Assembly: GCA_944470555.2 (NCBI GenBank)
Contig: OX104132.1
Span: forward strand, 12,471,755-12,535,754
Direction: 5' to 3'
DNA length: 64,000 bases
From: Heterobilharzia americana
Lineage: Eukaryota > Platyhelminthes > Trematoda > Strigeidida > Schistosomatidae
A program made the translations under genes and the position numbers. The notes under the pieces were generated by a model. That model was not told the origin of the DNA and made no database searches. It was given only the letters and a program-made list of their open reading frames with translations. Positions 48,735-58,990 of the stretch are shown in pieces. Every line of letters starts with the position of its first letter. The first letter of the stretch is position 1.

Positions 48735-49384
48735 GTATGTTTGATTTGTTTTTATTAGTTTTGTTACATCGATTGTTTGACAGAGCATATAGAATGAGCA
48801 ACACCTGTGGATTATTAGGTGGGGGTTATAGCAGGATCATGCAAATCTAATGATCATACCATAAGGTTACTGAGTTTTACATAAAGTTGGTTTTTTATTT
48901 ACATAACTAAAGGAAATATTTTTACGAATTTCTGTTAGATTGTACATTCTAAAACAGCCATCGTACATTTTAGTAGCTATGAATGAATATTTTACTCAAC
49001 GGGATTTATTTATATCCGGCATTAAATTCATTCGAAAAGAAAACTGGTTAATTAGGATTTTTCAGACAATGGAACCTGTAGACTACAGACTTTTGGCAAT
49101 ATCTGATTCGAACTCAATTTTAGCTGACATTTTATCTTTCTTTAAATTACCGAGTGTTTAAATCTCGTACGCATTTTCTGTTTGTTTGTTACATCTATTC
49201 TTCGATCACCCTAAGTTGAATCTATGTACTATTGTAACAAGTTTATTAGTATGGTGATTAGTTATTCGATTGTATTTTGTTGACAATTGCGAGAACAAAC
49301 TGTGATCCACCTGATGAGATCTCGAGAACCGGATTGTATAATCTTCATATAATACATAATTTAAGTGCATCTGGCGTATGTTTT

Positions 49385-49585
49385 TTTAGGTTGGGGTTCA
49401 TCATGAACTGACATCAGTTGGGGGAACATTGGAAACCTGAGAGCACCGGACAACTGTTTCGCTCATATTCGGGACTAAGCAGTGCGCACCCGTGACCTCG
49501 CCAAGAATCGAATTCAGGACCTTCAGGTTCCGTGGCCAGCACGTTACCGTCCAGCCACTGGGCCATTGGATTCTATCCATTGGTC
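49385..49585 (-). mobile_element. tRNA-headed hammerhead SINE, ribozyme damaged
   Basis: Same architecture as 2765-2945. On the minus strand: tRNA-like head with TGGCTGGACGGTAACG and GAATTCGATTC, then GCACTG-CTTA-GTCCC-GAATA-TGAGC-GAAAC-AGTT-GTC-CGGTG (49484-49444), then the tail GATGTCAGTTCATGATGAAC. The CUGANGA core is reduced to CTTA and stem II is mismatched, so cleavage is not expected. It lies in METTL14 intron 3 in antisense orientation. Confidence 0.7.
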
Positions 49586-49724
49586 CATATTTCTCACTTC
49601 TGTCAATTCACAATATAGCGACCTACATCCATTTTCGTCGTTGAATAACTGTCCTTATTTTCGACGTGGTTGACTCCATTGATCATGACTTCTCGTTTGA
49701 ATTTCGGGGATCACCTCTCGAAGC

Positions 49725-49830
49725 TAGTCACCGGTGAGGAGTCCTATACTAGCACGAAACACCTGTCCAGTGCTCCCAGATTTCCAATGTTCCTCCAACT
49801 GATGTCAGTCCATGATGAATCCCAACGTAA
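49725..49830 (+). mobile_element. Hammerhead SINE fragment, inverted partner
   Basis: Plus-strand piece holding CACCG-GTGAGGA-GTCCT-ATACT-AGCAC-GAAAC-ACCT-GTC-CAGTG (49729-49772) and the same tail GATGTCAGTCCATGATGAAT. Core position C3 is G, stem II has a C-C mismatch and stem III is weakened, so it is predicted inactive. It faces the copy at 49385-49585 about 150 bp away, in the sense direction of METTL14. Confidence 0.68.
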
Positions 49831-49934
49831 AATCAACTAATAAACCTCCACAAAGCTCCAGATGGAATATGTTTTTTAAAACTTACTATGAGTCACACTT
49901 ATTGTGTGACGCCTTGTTATACCACCCGGTTATC

Positions 49935-50015
49935 CATGTCGGAGTTGATGGAGCGGGATTTGAATCCAGAGCCCGTTGCTTCAAAGCTCAATAGTTAAGC
50001 CGCTGGATAACAGCT
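49935..50015 (-). repeat. tRNA-like SINE head, divergent
   Basis: The minus strand reads TTATCCAGCGGCTTAACTATTGAGC, then GGCTCTGGATTCAAATCCCGCTCCATCAACTCC. Box B is GGATTCAAATCC. No complete cloverleaf. Confidence 0.4.
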
Positions 50016-50169
50016 CCACAATATCTACAGCTAATCAAATAGTGCGCATATCTCCAAGTGGTCACTAGATTGCTATTCTTTCTCCATTTTTTAGGAAAAA
50101 AAGCATAATATTTCAAAGATGGTCACGATATATGGGGGCTTCTTATTTTCTGTTTTCAATTTGTTTGGA

Positions 50170-50395
50170 TCGTATTGATTAGCCTCTATTGACTTATGAG
50201 CTGCTATACGCATACCTTGATATAGTCGGGGATTTTATTTTAATATTAAGGATGGGTAATGGCTCGTATTGAAATCTAGTAAACGCGTTTTGTCTTCTTT
50301 GGCAGATACATCCAGATGACAAATCCCAAACAGGGCGGAATGCATGTCCTGCATCCTACTGCTAGCCACTACCCATCCTTAATATTCACAATAGT
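50170..50395. repeat. Smα-like hammerhead repeat in palindromic arrangement
   Basis: The segment 50242-50264 is repeated inverted at 50364-50386 with one mismatch in 23. Between the arms are two hammerhead-derived halves in opposite orientation: a minus-strand half at about 50270-50310 (GACAAAACGCGTTT..., resembling GAC-GAAA-CGCGT) and a plus-strand motif at 50310-50354 (ATCCAG-ATGA-...-TCCCAAACAGGG-CGGAA-TGCAT-GTC-CTGCAT). The plus motif has lost the leading CUG context and has GGAA for GAAA. Neither should cleave. Flanking sequence 50170-50230 matches the Smα-like body. It lies in METTL14 intron 3. Confidence 0.6.
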
Positions 50396-51084
50396 TTAAA
50401 ATGAGCTGATAATGAAAATTAAATATATGCATAATGCGTTAGTGGAAATAACTCTCCAGTTCAATTTTTCAATCTAAGTGTAGCATTCACTCTTACAGTC
50501 TCGAAAAGAAAGCAGTAGTATTTTAGGTTGTTGAAGTTTGCTTGTCGAAATTTTTTATTGCATAAAGTGAATCTTCTTATTTTCAGAAAGAATGTATAGG
50601 GGTATTAATGTTACAAAGCAAATAAAGAGTAGAAGTTTGGCTCAAAGTCCAAGTTGTTTGTCTCGTTAGCCAATTTACCTTCACCTTTTGAGTCATAAAT
50701 TCGAAATATTCATCACCAGGCAAGATCTAAGCAATTAGCATGATATTGTTAGCCTTCCCAGTGTATTTGTGTGACTCGTAATGTGATGCATGAGTTTGAA
50801 GGTATTCGCCCCTGTGGTAATGAGATGACTATAGCTAACAGTAAAGTATCGCTTTGGCATTTCCACATACTGCGTTTACAATAGAAACAGATTCATGGGA
50901 ATGATGAATAAATTTGCAAAGTAAAAACTGAGTCTTTTGGCTATGTCTTTCTTTTTACTAACTTGAACTACAGGACTTGATTACTGAACCTGATTTCAAT
51001 TTCACTTTCATAACTGACTTTTGTGTTAGGTGGAAGTTGCTGCTATGATAGATGTTAGTTGGGTGGAGGCAATCGACACGAAGG

Positions 51085-51215
51085 TTTAGACCTAGGTTTC
51101 GTGCTTGTTAGCACTTGCAAACCCGATGGGACTGATGTCCTGCCAGAGATTCGGACCCGCATCACCCAGCATTGTAGTCAGCGACGTTACCGCTGAGCTG
51201 TTCGGGCTGCGACTG
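51085..51215 (-). repeat. tRNA-derived SINE head
   Basis: The minus strand contains CAGCTCAGCGGTAACG (box A-like), GCTGACTACAATGC in the anticodon-arm position and GCGGGTCCGAATCTC (box B-like), followed by ...GGACATCAGTCCCATCGGG. The spacing of the boxes is tRNA-like but acceptor pairing is absent. Confidence 0.5.
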
Positions 51216-52173
51216 CCCTCCTGTAGGACTGCATTCGATAGATTGATAGATAAGGTAGTTTGAATCTCAGGCGAGATATCAGTCTTATCGGGGTTACAGA
51301 TAGGCCTTGCTGACGAGTGCCAACAAGCACGAAACCTAGGTTTAGGGCTTCCTGCCGATTGCCTCCATTCAAGTAGAATCTATCAAAGTGCCTCGCAATG
51401 CTGAGCTGCCTAGTCTGGCGGCCACATTGCAAAATGATCGGTAGGATTCGACCAGCACTTAGGACTAGACAATATGAAGTTGGGTTACCTTCCAGTAACT
51501 TATCAACAGATGCTGCTATATTTTTAGCTTGATATTCAGAAACAGTATATATCTTACAGAATATCGTGAACTTAGCTATCATGCTTATTGATACTTATCA
51601 CGAAGCTATTCTTTCACACTCCAGCAGATTTATGCTCTCTTAAACGTTCGCTTTCATATTCTTCTGTGCAACAGTTAACTACGTTTACATTAGATCTATA
51701 TACAGATAAAAAAGCGTGGTTTTTCATACTACTAGTGAAGTGTAGAAAACAGTGAACTAAATTGGAACTTTCTTTGACTTTTCCATATGGAACGTTAACT
51801 GAGTACATGCATGAGTTAACGTAACACCTTTACGAAGCATTACGTAATACTTGTTCTCAAGATATCACTAGCTAAACTTTTTCAATAAAATTCATTATTC
51901 TTCTCCATCAGATTTTACTATAATTTTACCAAATAAAAAATCTTGAATATTACTTGATAATAAGTAGCAGAAAATTAGACCAAGGTAGTGGTTAAAAAAG
52001 TGAACTTTATTTTTTCTATGTTGCTAGTAGTTCTGGGGAAAGTAGTAACTGTTATACTCTCTTATCGACTGCCTGTTGTTCACCATCAATACTAATTATA
52101 AATATTCAAAATATGCACTACTAGTATTTATCATCAATTCTAACCGAATTCTTTGTACGTATTTGTTTCTCAG

Positions 52174-52403
52174 GTTTAAGGAATAGATTTGAAGAGTATC
52201 CGAAATTACGTGAATTAATTCGACTAAAAGACCAGTACATTCAATCAAAAGCTACACCACCTATGTATTTGTGTGCTGATCTAAGAACATTTGATTTAAA
52301 TGAATTAGATTCAAAATTTGATGTTATCCTAATTGAACCTCCGTTGGAGGAATATCACCGAATGAATGGTGCTGTGTTTGATCAGTACTGGAGCTGGGAT
52401 GAA
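52174..52403 (+). CDS. METTL14: METTL14, exon 4 (MT-A70 domain, EPPL motif)
   Basis: The acceptor is TTTGTTTCTCAG|GT and the donor GATGAA|GTTAGT. It encodes [20 protein letters not shown], then [15 protein letters not shown] and [16 protein letters not shown], ending YWSWDE. The EPPL motif is the METTL14 hallmark, replacing the catalytic DPPW of METTL3 and explaining the lack of own methyltransferase activity. Phase is 1 in, 0 out. Confidence 0.97.
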
Positions 52404-52554
52404 GTTAGTTTGTATTGTATTCACCATTTTCACTATTCTTGTTCTTATTCTCATTCTATCATCAGCTTTCATCTTGTGGTACAATAGTCTGTGATCGCAT
52501 ATCTGAAAACCTCCTTGATCAATGAGTGATGCAGTTATTTAGTATTGCAGCCTT

Positions 52555-52930
52555 CATATGATTATTTGTCCCTTGGGTTCCTAATGGAACAAAGGACTTC
52601 AGTAGCACGTCTCCAGTGAACTCTGTTCTCTGCAATCTTTGAACCTGGCTCCACGACTGCCCAGAAGCTCTCATTTCTTCCTCACAGAGTCTCCTCCATG
52701 TCACCCTCAAACGCCCAACTCACCGTTTCCCATCTGGGTTCCACTCAAGTGCCTGACCTGGTGCGTGATGTTCCCGAATAATCTCAGCGTATGCCCAATC
52801 CATCTCCACTTTCTTCTGCATATTTGTTGGGCGATAGGTTCTTGGTTGGTTCGTTACCAGAGTGGTTTCCTAGTTGCTTATTCTTCCTGGCCATCTGAGC
52901 TTCAGTAACGAGCGTAGAACTAGTCCCTTG
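52555..52930 (-). mobile_element. RTE-like LINE, short 3' fragment
   Basis: The minus strand has the C-terminal end of the family ORF, with PTN-like residues, [15 protein letters not shown] spacing (damaged) and the conserved terminus TGTTCCATTAGGAACCCAAGG at 52570-52590. A deletion removes part of the GHTLRRP segment near 52770-52785. It lies 150 bp downstream of METTL14 exon 4, in intron 4, antisense. Confidence 0.78.
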
Positions 52931-53263
52931 TCTGCTATACCATGTTGTGTACTGGATTGTAAGTTGTGTATCATTATTAATGGACTGATGATAGTTACCC
53001 ACCTTCGAAAACTAAATTGAGTCTTAGGATCCGTAATCCATTGGCTGATGATCAGATAACTAAAACAATAAACTACAGTTGTTATTTGAGTACTGACTTT
53101 CTAAATTTGGAACATACTATAATATAATCAAGAGACATGAATGTTAACGCCAAGTGTGTATTATTCCGAGAAGCATCTTACATTGTCACAGAACGAAGCA
53201 CTTCTTATTCCTAATTAATTTTAGTTAAAATAAGAGTAAAACTTGTGCACTGGGGTAGAATGT

Positions 53264-54730
53264 AATTCCATTTTTATTGATTTATTAGATTTATCACATA
53301 GTATAACAGTATTGTTGATTGAATTATGTTTCGGACATAATTTATTGTCCATATTCATATCAAGTAAGGTAACTACACAACTTTGATATATCCTTTATAT
53401 AATCCTAATTTCCTCGCTCCCTTTGTGACATGGGTAGTAAGATTTTCAATATATCCGGAATAATAAATGCTGATGACTGGCAACAGATGGCTGTAGAAAA
53501 ATTTATTCCGGCTCCAAGAATATGGTTTCGATATGTAGACGACACAGTGTTACAGTGTTGAAATCGGAGCACATACATAATATCTTCACATATATGAGGT
53601 CAGTAGTCAACACAATCCAATTCACCTATGAATTAGAAAATAGTGAAAGGGAATTAGCGATTGTTGGATTGCAGAATAAAACGCAAACATAATGGGAGTT
53701 TAGACACTAGTGTCTACAAAAAACCTTCACATTCAAATCGTTACTGAAACTCCAAATCATCTTTCTCTATGTCAGTTAAAGTTGGCTGACTGAATTGTCT
53801 AAGTAACAAGGCCCAAAGAACTCACTAGTAAAATAAAAATTCTAAGACTAGAGACCACATACACTAAAGACATCTTACTCATCAACAATTACGCTCCCAA
53901 ATTAATTGATAAGTTTCTCAGGAATCGTAAAAAAAATATCAGAAACACGGTTATTAATAGTAGTGGTAATAATGGTAATGATAGCAATAACAATAGTAAT
54001 AATAGTGGTGATACTAATGTTAATAATAGTAGTGGCAATACTGTAAAGAGAGAATCCAAAACCTCTACAGTACTACCATACAAAGAGGGCACCTCAGAAA
54101 CACTATGTAGAACTCTCAATAAGGCAGGCTGGGATTGGAGTGGTATTTAAACCTACAAACTCACTTCGAAATAGGCGTTGCAGGTTAAAAGATCCTATTG
54201 ATCGAACTAGGCAGAATAACTTAGTTCACCGAATCCCTTGCAACGATTACGAGGTCAAATACATAGGTGAAAGTAGTCGACCAAGGTCAATTAAGCTATC
54301 CGAACACAAAAACCTGGCCAGGTCAAATCGGTAGATCCTAGTTAGGTAAGGAATTTAGAAAAAAGCTCAGCCATAGCTATGCATGCGATTAAACACAACC
54401 ACACAATAGGATGGGACAGGGTGAAAATCCTTAAAACCAACATAACAGGGTGAGGGAGAGATTGATAACTGAATCTTTATTTATCGAATCAATCAGTCCC
54501 TAATACACGCAGCAACAGGATTGACTCAGCACCTGTTCGGGACGTATGGAAAATCTTACTACCCATGTCACAAAAGGGCGAGGAAATTAGGACTATATAA
54601 AGAATATCTCAAAGTTGTGTAGTTATCTTGCCTGATATAATTATGGACAATGAATTATGTTCAAAATGTAATTCAGTAAACACTACTTTTACTCTGTGTA
54701 ATGAATCTAATAAGTCAATAAAAATGGAAC
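53264..54730 (+). mobile_element. Penelope-like element 1, flanked by inverted terminal copies
   Basis: A plus-strand RT fragment (RIWFRYVDDTVLQ near 53520-53560) is followed by a low-complexity Asn/Ser-rich linker (53930-54050), the segment TSETLCRTLNKAGWDWSG (54090-54145), and, after a one-base frame change, a GIY-YIG nuclease start, RIPCNDYEVKYIGESSR (54225-54285). RT plus GIY-YIG identifies a Penelope-like element. The right end 54540-54730 recurs inverted at 53264-53460, left of the RT, matching the inverted terminal arrangement known for this class. RT is 5'-truncated and broken, so the copy is inactive. Confidence 0.8.
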
Positions 54731-54777
54731 TAATTGTAGTTAAATCATTTCATCCATCGGTAAAGTAAAGCAAACTT

Positions 54778-54783
54778 TTTATT
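54778..54783 (-). terminator. Poly(A) signal after nested ORF
   Basis: AATAAA on the minus strand, about 29 nt after the stop of the nested ORF. It could be chance in AT-rich DNA. Confidence 0.35.
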
Positions 54784-54811
54784 GATTTTCTCCCTATTGC
54801 TTAGGCTTGAG

Positions 54812-55260
54812 TTATAGGTATGAACTGTTATAGTGTAAGAGACGACAAAGAATGAGACGCAGGACAGAATGTTTGTTATGACGTTTTGTACAGTACTCAT
54901 CAAATATTGTACACTTTCCATTAAGACAGTCATTTGCACAATGTGCTTTATTTCCTTTTCTGCTCCTACCTCGATTTGCTCTTAATACGCCTATATTGTC
55001 TCTTGCATTCCTCTGGGCAGAATATTTACCCATCGCTGGTAATTGCCTATAATTTCTGCCGCACTCCCAACATATACTACTTATATCCTTTCTATAAGTA
55101 GTACCCACTACAGTAGTACAGTAAAACATATGCCTAATTCTCAGTCTATTTTCAGATGCCTTTATAAATTCCTTTTCATTTACAAAAGGTGGTAGCCTCT
55201 GTTTAAAGTTTTTAGACCTTGAAAATTGTTCTGTATTAGTAAGAAAATTATAAAGTGAAT
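54812..55260 (-). CDS. Unknown Cys-rich ORF nested in METTL14 intron 4
   Basis: A minus-strand frame is open for about 149 codons between stops (first ATG at 55129). Before the ATG it reads RSKNFKQRLPPFVNEKEF and KASENRLRIRH; after it, a C-x-x-C (CWEC), a basic stretch (ANRGRSRKGNKAHC), and a C-x(3)-C-x(4)-C cluster (CANDCLNGKC), with more Cys/His to the end. The pattern suggests a zinc-binding domain. An acceptor-like TTTTCTTACTAATACAG sits near 55233, so it may be a terminal exon. Composition is unlike neighbouring junk (no low-complexity, balanced charged residues). It could be a domesticated or decayed transposon domain. Function unknown. Confidence 0.4.
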
Positions 55261-55269
55261 ATTAACTAA

Positions 55270-56875
55270 TAAAAACCTGTGAATTGCTAACTAGAAATGT
55301 ATAAAGTTAATAGCAAATTCTATGATAATACATTTGACTGTTTAACTTGAATCACACAAGTTTGAGTTTCACAGAGAAATGCATAATGGATTGTGCTCAG
55401 TGTTGCCTAGAGCTTCCAATACTTCATATCTAAATTTTAAATCGCCTGATTTAGTAAAATCATCCACCTTAACTGATAAATCTCGATAAAAAACAAAGAA
55501 GCACGATATGGTATTGTGCATATCAGCTAAAAGTATATACTTCAATATCTTAAATTCTCTTCAATAAAGAAATTTCCTCAAAAGAAATCAGAGTAGAGTA
55601 TTCAATTATCGGTAAAAATATTGCAGTGTTCATGCTAATATTTGCTGTAGTAACTACACTTACATATTTCATAACTCATATAAAATTATCTGTTTTATAA
55701 TTTTACTACCAAAGGATTTCAGTTTTTGGCTACCATGATTGTACTGTTTAACCTAGGTTCAGGTAAAATTCTTTGAGAATAAGATGTTCAAGTCATTTCG
55801 ACTCGTTAGAAATGAATCCCTAAGATGGCTACCGATTTTGGACTAGCATTACTTTCTGATTATCACTCATTTAAGGTTGGCTTACACTACCGTATGATTA
55901 ATGCGCATGTGTAATGTAGAGAGCTGGAGAAATAGAGTAAGTTGTTCTAATGGGGGAATGTTAGTTGGAGTTACAGATGAGTTGGACAATCAGATTAAGA
56001 TATGATATTAATGTATATGATCTTTGATTATTAGTCGAAATCATGCTAGGAAATGCAAATTCCCTGACTGGAGACTGCTTGGTAATGGAAAGGAATAGTT
56101 AAGAACTTTTTACAGTATAGTCTGAAATAAATTCTAGATGGTGCAGATATTGTATGTAATTTTTAATTCTTATGAACTTATTATAATAGATTTTCATTCC
56201 CCTACTTGTTTTATTTCTTATTTATTCAGTTCTTTGCTTTATCACTGATATTACTGTTATTCATTATATTTCACTGTTTTTAATTTTGTTGATCATGGAT
56301 TAAGGAACTGTGATACTCAATAACAATGTGCAGGTTCGTGCCCTTGGTTACTAATCATACATATTGTGTGTAGTAATAACTTGAGCTGATATGCAGCTAC
56401 ATTGAATCCTTTACTATCTACATTTATCTGTAGTTTTTTAACCCATTTGAAATGTAACCAGAGATTTTTTTTACAGAAAGACTAAATATTGTCCAAACCG
56501 TCCTATTGTGTTGACAGTCTGTGCTATTAAGCAGTACTATTAATTATTACCTCTACACAGTACAGCATAAACTCAGTTTATTGGTGCTCTTACTTGGAAC
56601 TTACAGTTATTACAGAGATCTGATAGAATAATAACCGTAAATCCTTACATTTTATAGAATATACCTTGTTGAAATAGTATTTGTTGTTTTATGACATTAC
56701 CACCTCATAAGCAAAGTTTCCTAATTAACTTTTTACTAATAGATATGTTCCCATCAAAAGCATTATAAACGTGTTTAAACGAATATACATACATACGGCT
56801 GCAATAGCCGAGTTTCTTTTCCAGACTATTGATCTTATTGGAGTCTGTCATTCTATACTTAGCTAAATTCTTATG
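55270..56875. other. METTL14 intron 4, no feature seen
   Basis: Very AT-rich, no open frame of interest and no recognised repeat. Confidence 0.5.
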
Positions 56876-56879
56876 TTCC

Positions 56880-57475
56880 GCTAATCTACGGTGGCATTTA
56901 AATCTACAAACTCACTCACAGATCAGCTTTATCGACTCAAGAATCAGATAGAATCAACTTAGCAAAACAATCTAATCTATCAAATTCCATGTAATGACTG
57001 CCAGGTTAAGTACGTAGGTCAAACTAGTCGGTTGGGATCAGTTAGATTAGTGGAACATAGAAATTTAGCTAAATATAGAATAACAGACCTGAATACGATC
57101 AATTATATGGAAGAAAACTTGGCTATTGCAATGCATGCATTAACAAACAACCACATAATAGGATGAGAGAAAATCACTGTACTTAGATGAAGTGAGAGAT
57201 TGATTACTGAATCTTTGTTCATCGAATCAACGCCCAACACATGTAATAGGAATGATGCAATACCTATACCAGAGATATGGAGAATTTTACTACCAATAAA
57301 AACAAAGAATAAAAAGTGACAGGACTATAAAAATCGATTGTTCAAAGTTGTGTGATTACATTGATATGATTATGAGTGATGATAATTTATGCTCGAAACG
57401 TCATCAAGTAAATAATACTGTATCACTATGTTTTATAAATCAAATAAACAAATCTAATATAGAATTACAATCCAC
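56880..57475 (+). mobile_element. Penelope-like element 2, GIY-YIG end only
   Basis: Plus-strand reading gives FKSTNSLT, IYQIPCNDCQVKYVGQTSR and LVEHRNLAKYR (56900-57080), homologous to the GIY-YIG part of element 1. The following segment (...AMHALTNNHIIG, RLITESLFIES) and a 3' end (57340-57475) resemble 54600-54730. The RT is absent (5' truncation), and stops occur. The Cys before the Q-V-K-Y-V-G block is kept here while element 1 has Tyr. Confidence 0.78.
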
Positions 57476-57479
57476 ATTT

Positions 57480-58249
57480 TTCTGTTGAAGTAAATCCCGT
57501 AAATCTAATTTTTACTGTTCACTTGTCCTTGGGACTAGTTGAAAAAGGCACAGAGGCGATTATTGCATTACATAGTTCCATGAGATTAAAGGATATTGTG
57601 TTAACTTAGTATCTCTTAGTGTCACGTAACTTCATGGATAAGGTCTAGCACATTATGCAACTCAATAACTTAAGAAGATGGCCGATATAGCTTAAAAACA
57701 AAGCCAATGGCTATCATGCTGCAGCTTTGTTGCTTCTTCGATTCATCAAAAGTGTAAAACCAAAGGTAGTGAATCTTTTTTTAAAATATACCTTTTTAAC
57801 CGCTTCTCTAGTGACCTACACCTACTTTTTTTTTCTATTCTTGTTTTGTTTTTCTTTCTATACCATATTTTTGTCTTCTTAATGTTCCTATATTATTTTG
57901 TATAGCTCATCTCTTAGTATTTATGTTGTTTTGCCAAGTTCGTATTTATTTTTAGATAAAATTTTACAAGAGCAATTGTTACCTCTTTGATGTTAGGTTA
58001 GAGAAGGGGGAGAAGATCTTGTTATCCATTCATTTATGCAATCAAATTTCTTGTGGAGAACTTCATATTATTGTAATTCCATCGTGCTGTAGAAAACTCA
58101 CCTGATTTTATTAGTGATAATTTCTACTCTTTGGGTTTCTTTGAGTTATTTTGCTGTTAAGTTCATAGTATTTCCTGTTTTTACTATGATCGTAAATTTT
58201 TGAATTGTTAATGTATACTTATTGTTTTCTCTAATAATTATTGACTTAG
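57480..58249. other. METTL14 intron 4, right end
   Basis: AT-rich with long T runs. No repeat family or coding feature seen. Confidence 0.5.
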
Positions 58250-58342
58250 ATTGAACGTTTGGAAATTGAACAGATTGCTGCTCCACGTGCATTTGTTTGG
58301 ATCTGGTGTGGGTCTGGTGAAGGCTTAGATGCTGCTCGTAAG
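58250..58342 (+). CDS. METTL14: METTL14, exon 5
   Basis: 31 complete codons between acceptor TTATTGACTTAG|A and donor CGTAAG|GTAAGC. It encodes [15 protein letters not shown] then [16 protein letters not shown], the strand-turn-helix region around the degenerate cofactor pocket of the family. Confidence 0.96.
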
Positions 58343-58744
58343 GTAAGCTTTTCCATTGTTACTCATTAATAAACTAAATTAGCATTATCATTTTTGTTAT
58401 AGGAAGTTGAAAATGCTAAATGTTTCAGTCCAGCTTAACTGCATTAATAGCTTATAAGTATCAAACTGTTAAGCGCGATAATAAATTTCGTTGAGTGTAC
58501 ATTATCGATGAGTTCTGCAACATGACGAAACATATTTACTAATCTCAGTATAATCTGTGTTCAGATGATATTTATTGCGGTCTAACTATTGATACTTTAT
58601 TATGCATGTATATTCAAACTATCAGTTTGTGAATACAGGAAAAGATTTTGGTTGAAATAAAACTTGACTGAGAAATTGATATTGTAGCTCATTTTAGAAA
58701 GTATTTGACTTATATTATTCATTTTTACTCGTGATTTTTCGTTG

Positions 58745-58990
58745 TTATTTTGGATCGAACTCCTATGCGGATGCCTCGATATAGCCTGATTATTGATTAT
58801 GTTGTAATTTTCTGGGTAGGAATAACACAACTCACCGGGATGCAGGTATATCCAGCTGACGAGTCTCAAGTAGGACTAAACACGCGTTGTGGATTCCTCT
58901 GCTAGCTACAACCAAGTAAATGACCATAATGCATTTTCAGGCATTATCGAAGCATTCGTATAGGAGCCCATATGCCAAAAAAGGTTGAAC
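58745..58990 (+). repeat. Smα-like SINE with degenerate hammerhead
   Basis: The body segment GATGCCTCGATATAGCC (58768-58787) is followed by a hammerhead at 58850-58894: ATCCAG-CTGACGA-GTCT-CAAGTA-GGAC-TAAAC-ACGCGTT-GTGGAT, then TCCTCTGCTAGCTACAACC. The CUGANGA core and a 4-bp stem II are present, but GAAA has become TAAA and the cleavage triplet region is altered, so activity is doubtful. An inverted body piece (GGAGCCCATATGCC) follows at 58960-58980. It is sense to METTL14, in intron 5. Confidence 0.65.

Noticed and set aside
58600..58869. 89-codon minus-strand frame upstream of exon-like sites
   Set aside because: It overlaps the Smα-like SINE and low-complexity intron sequence; no homology.
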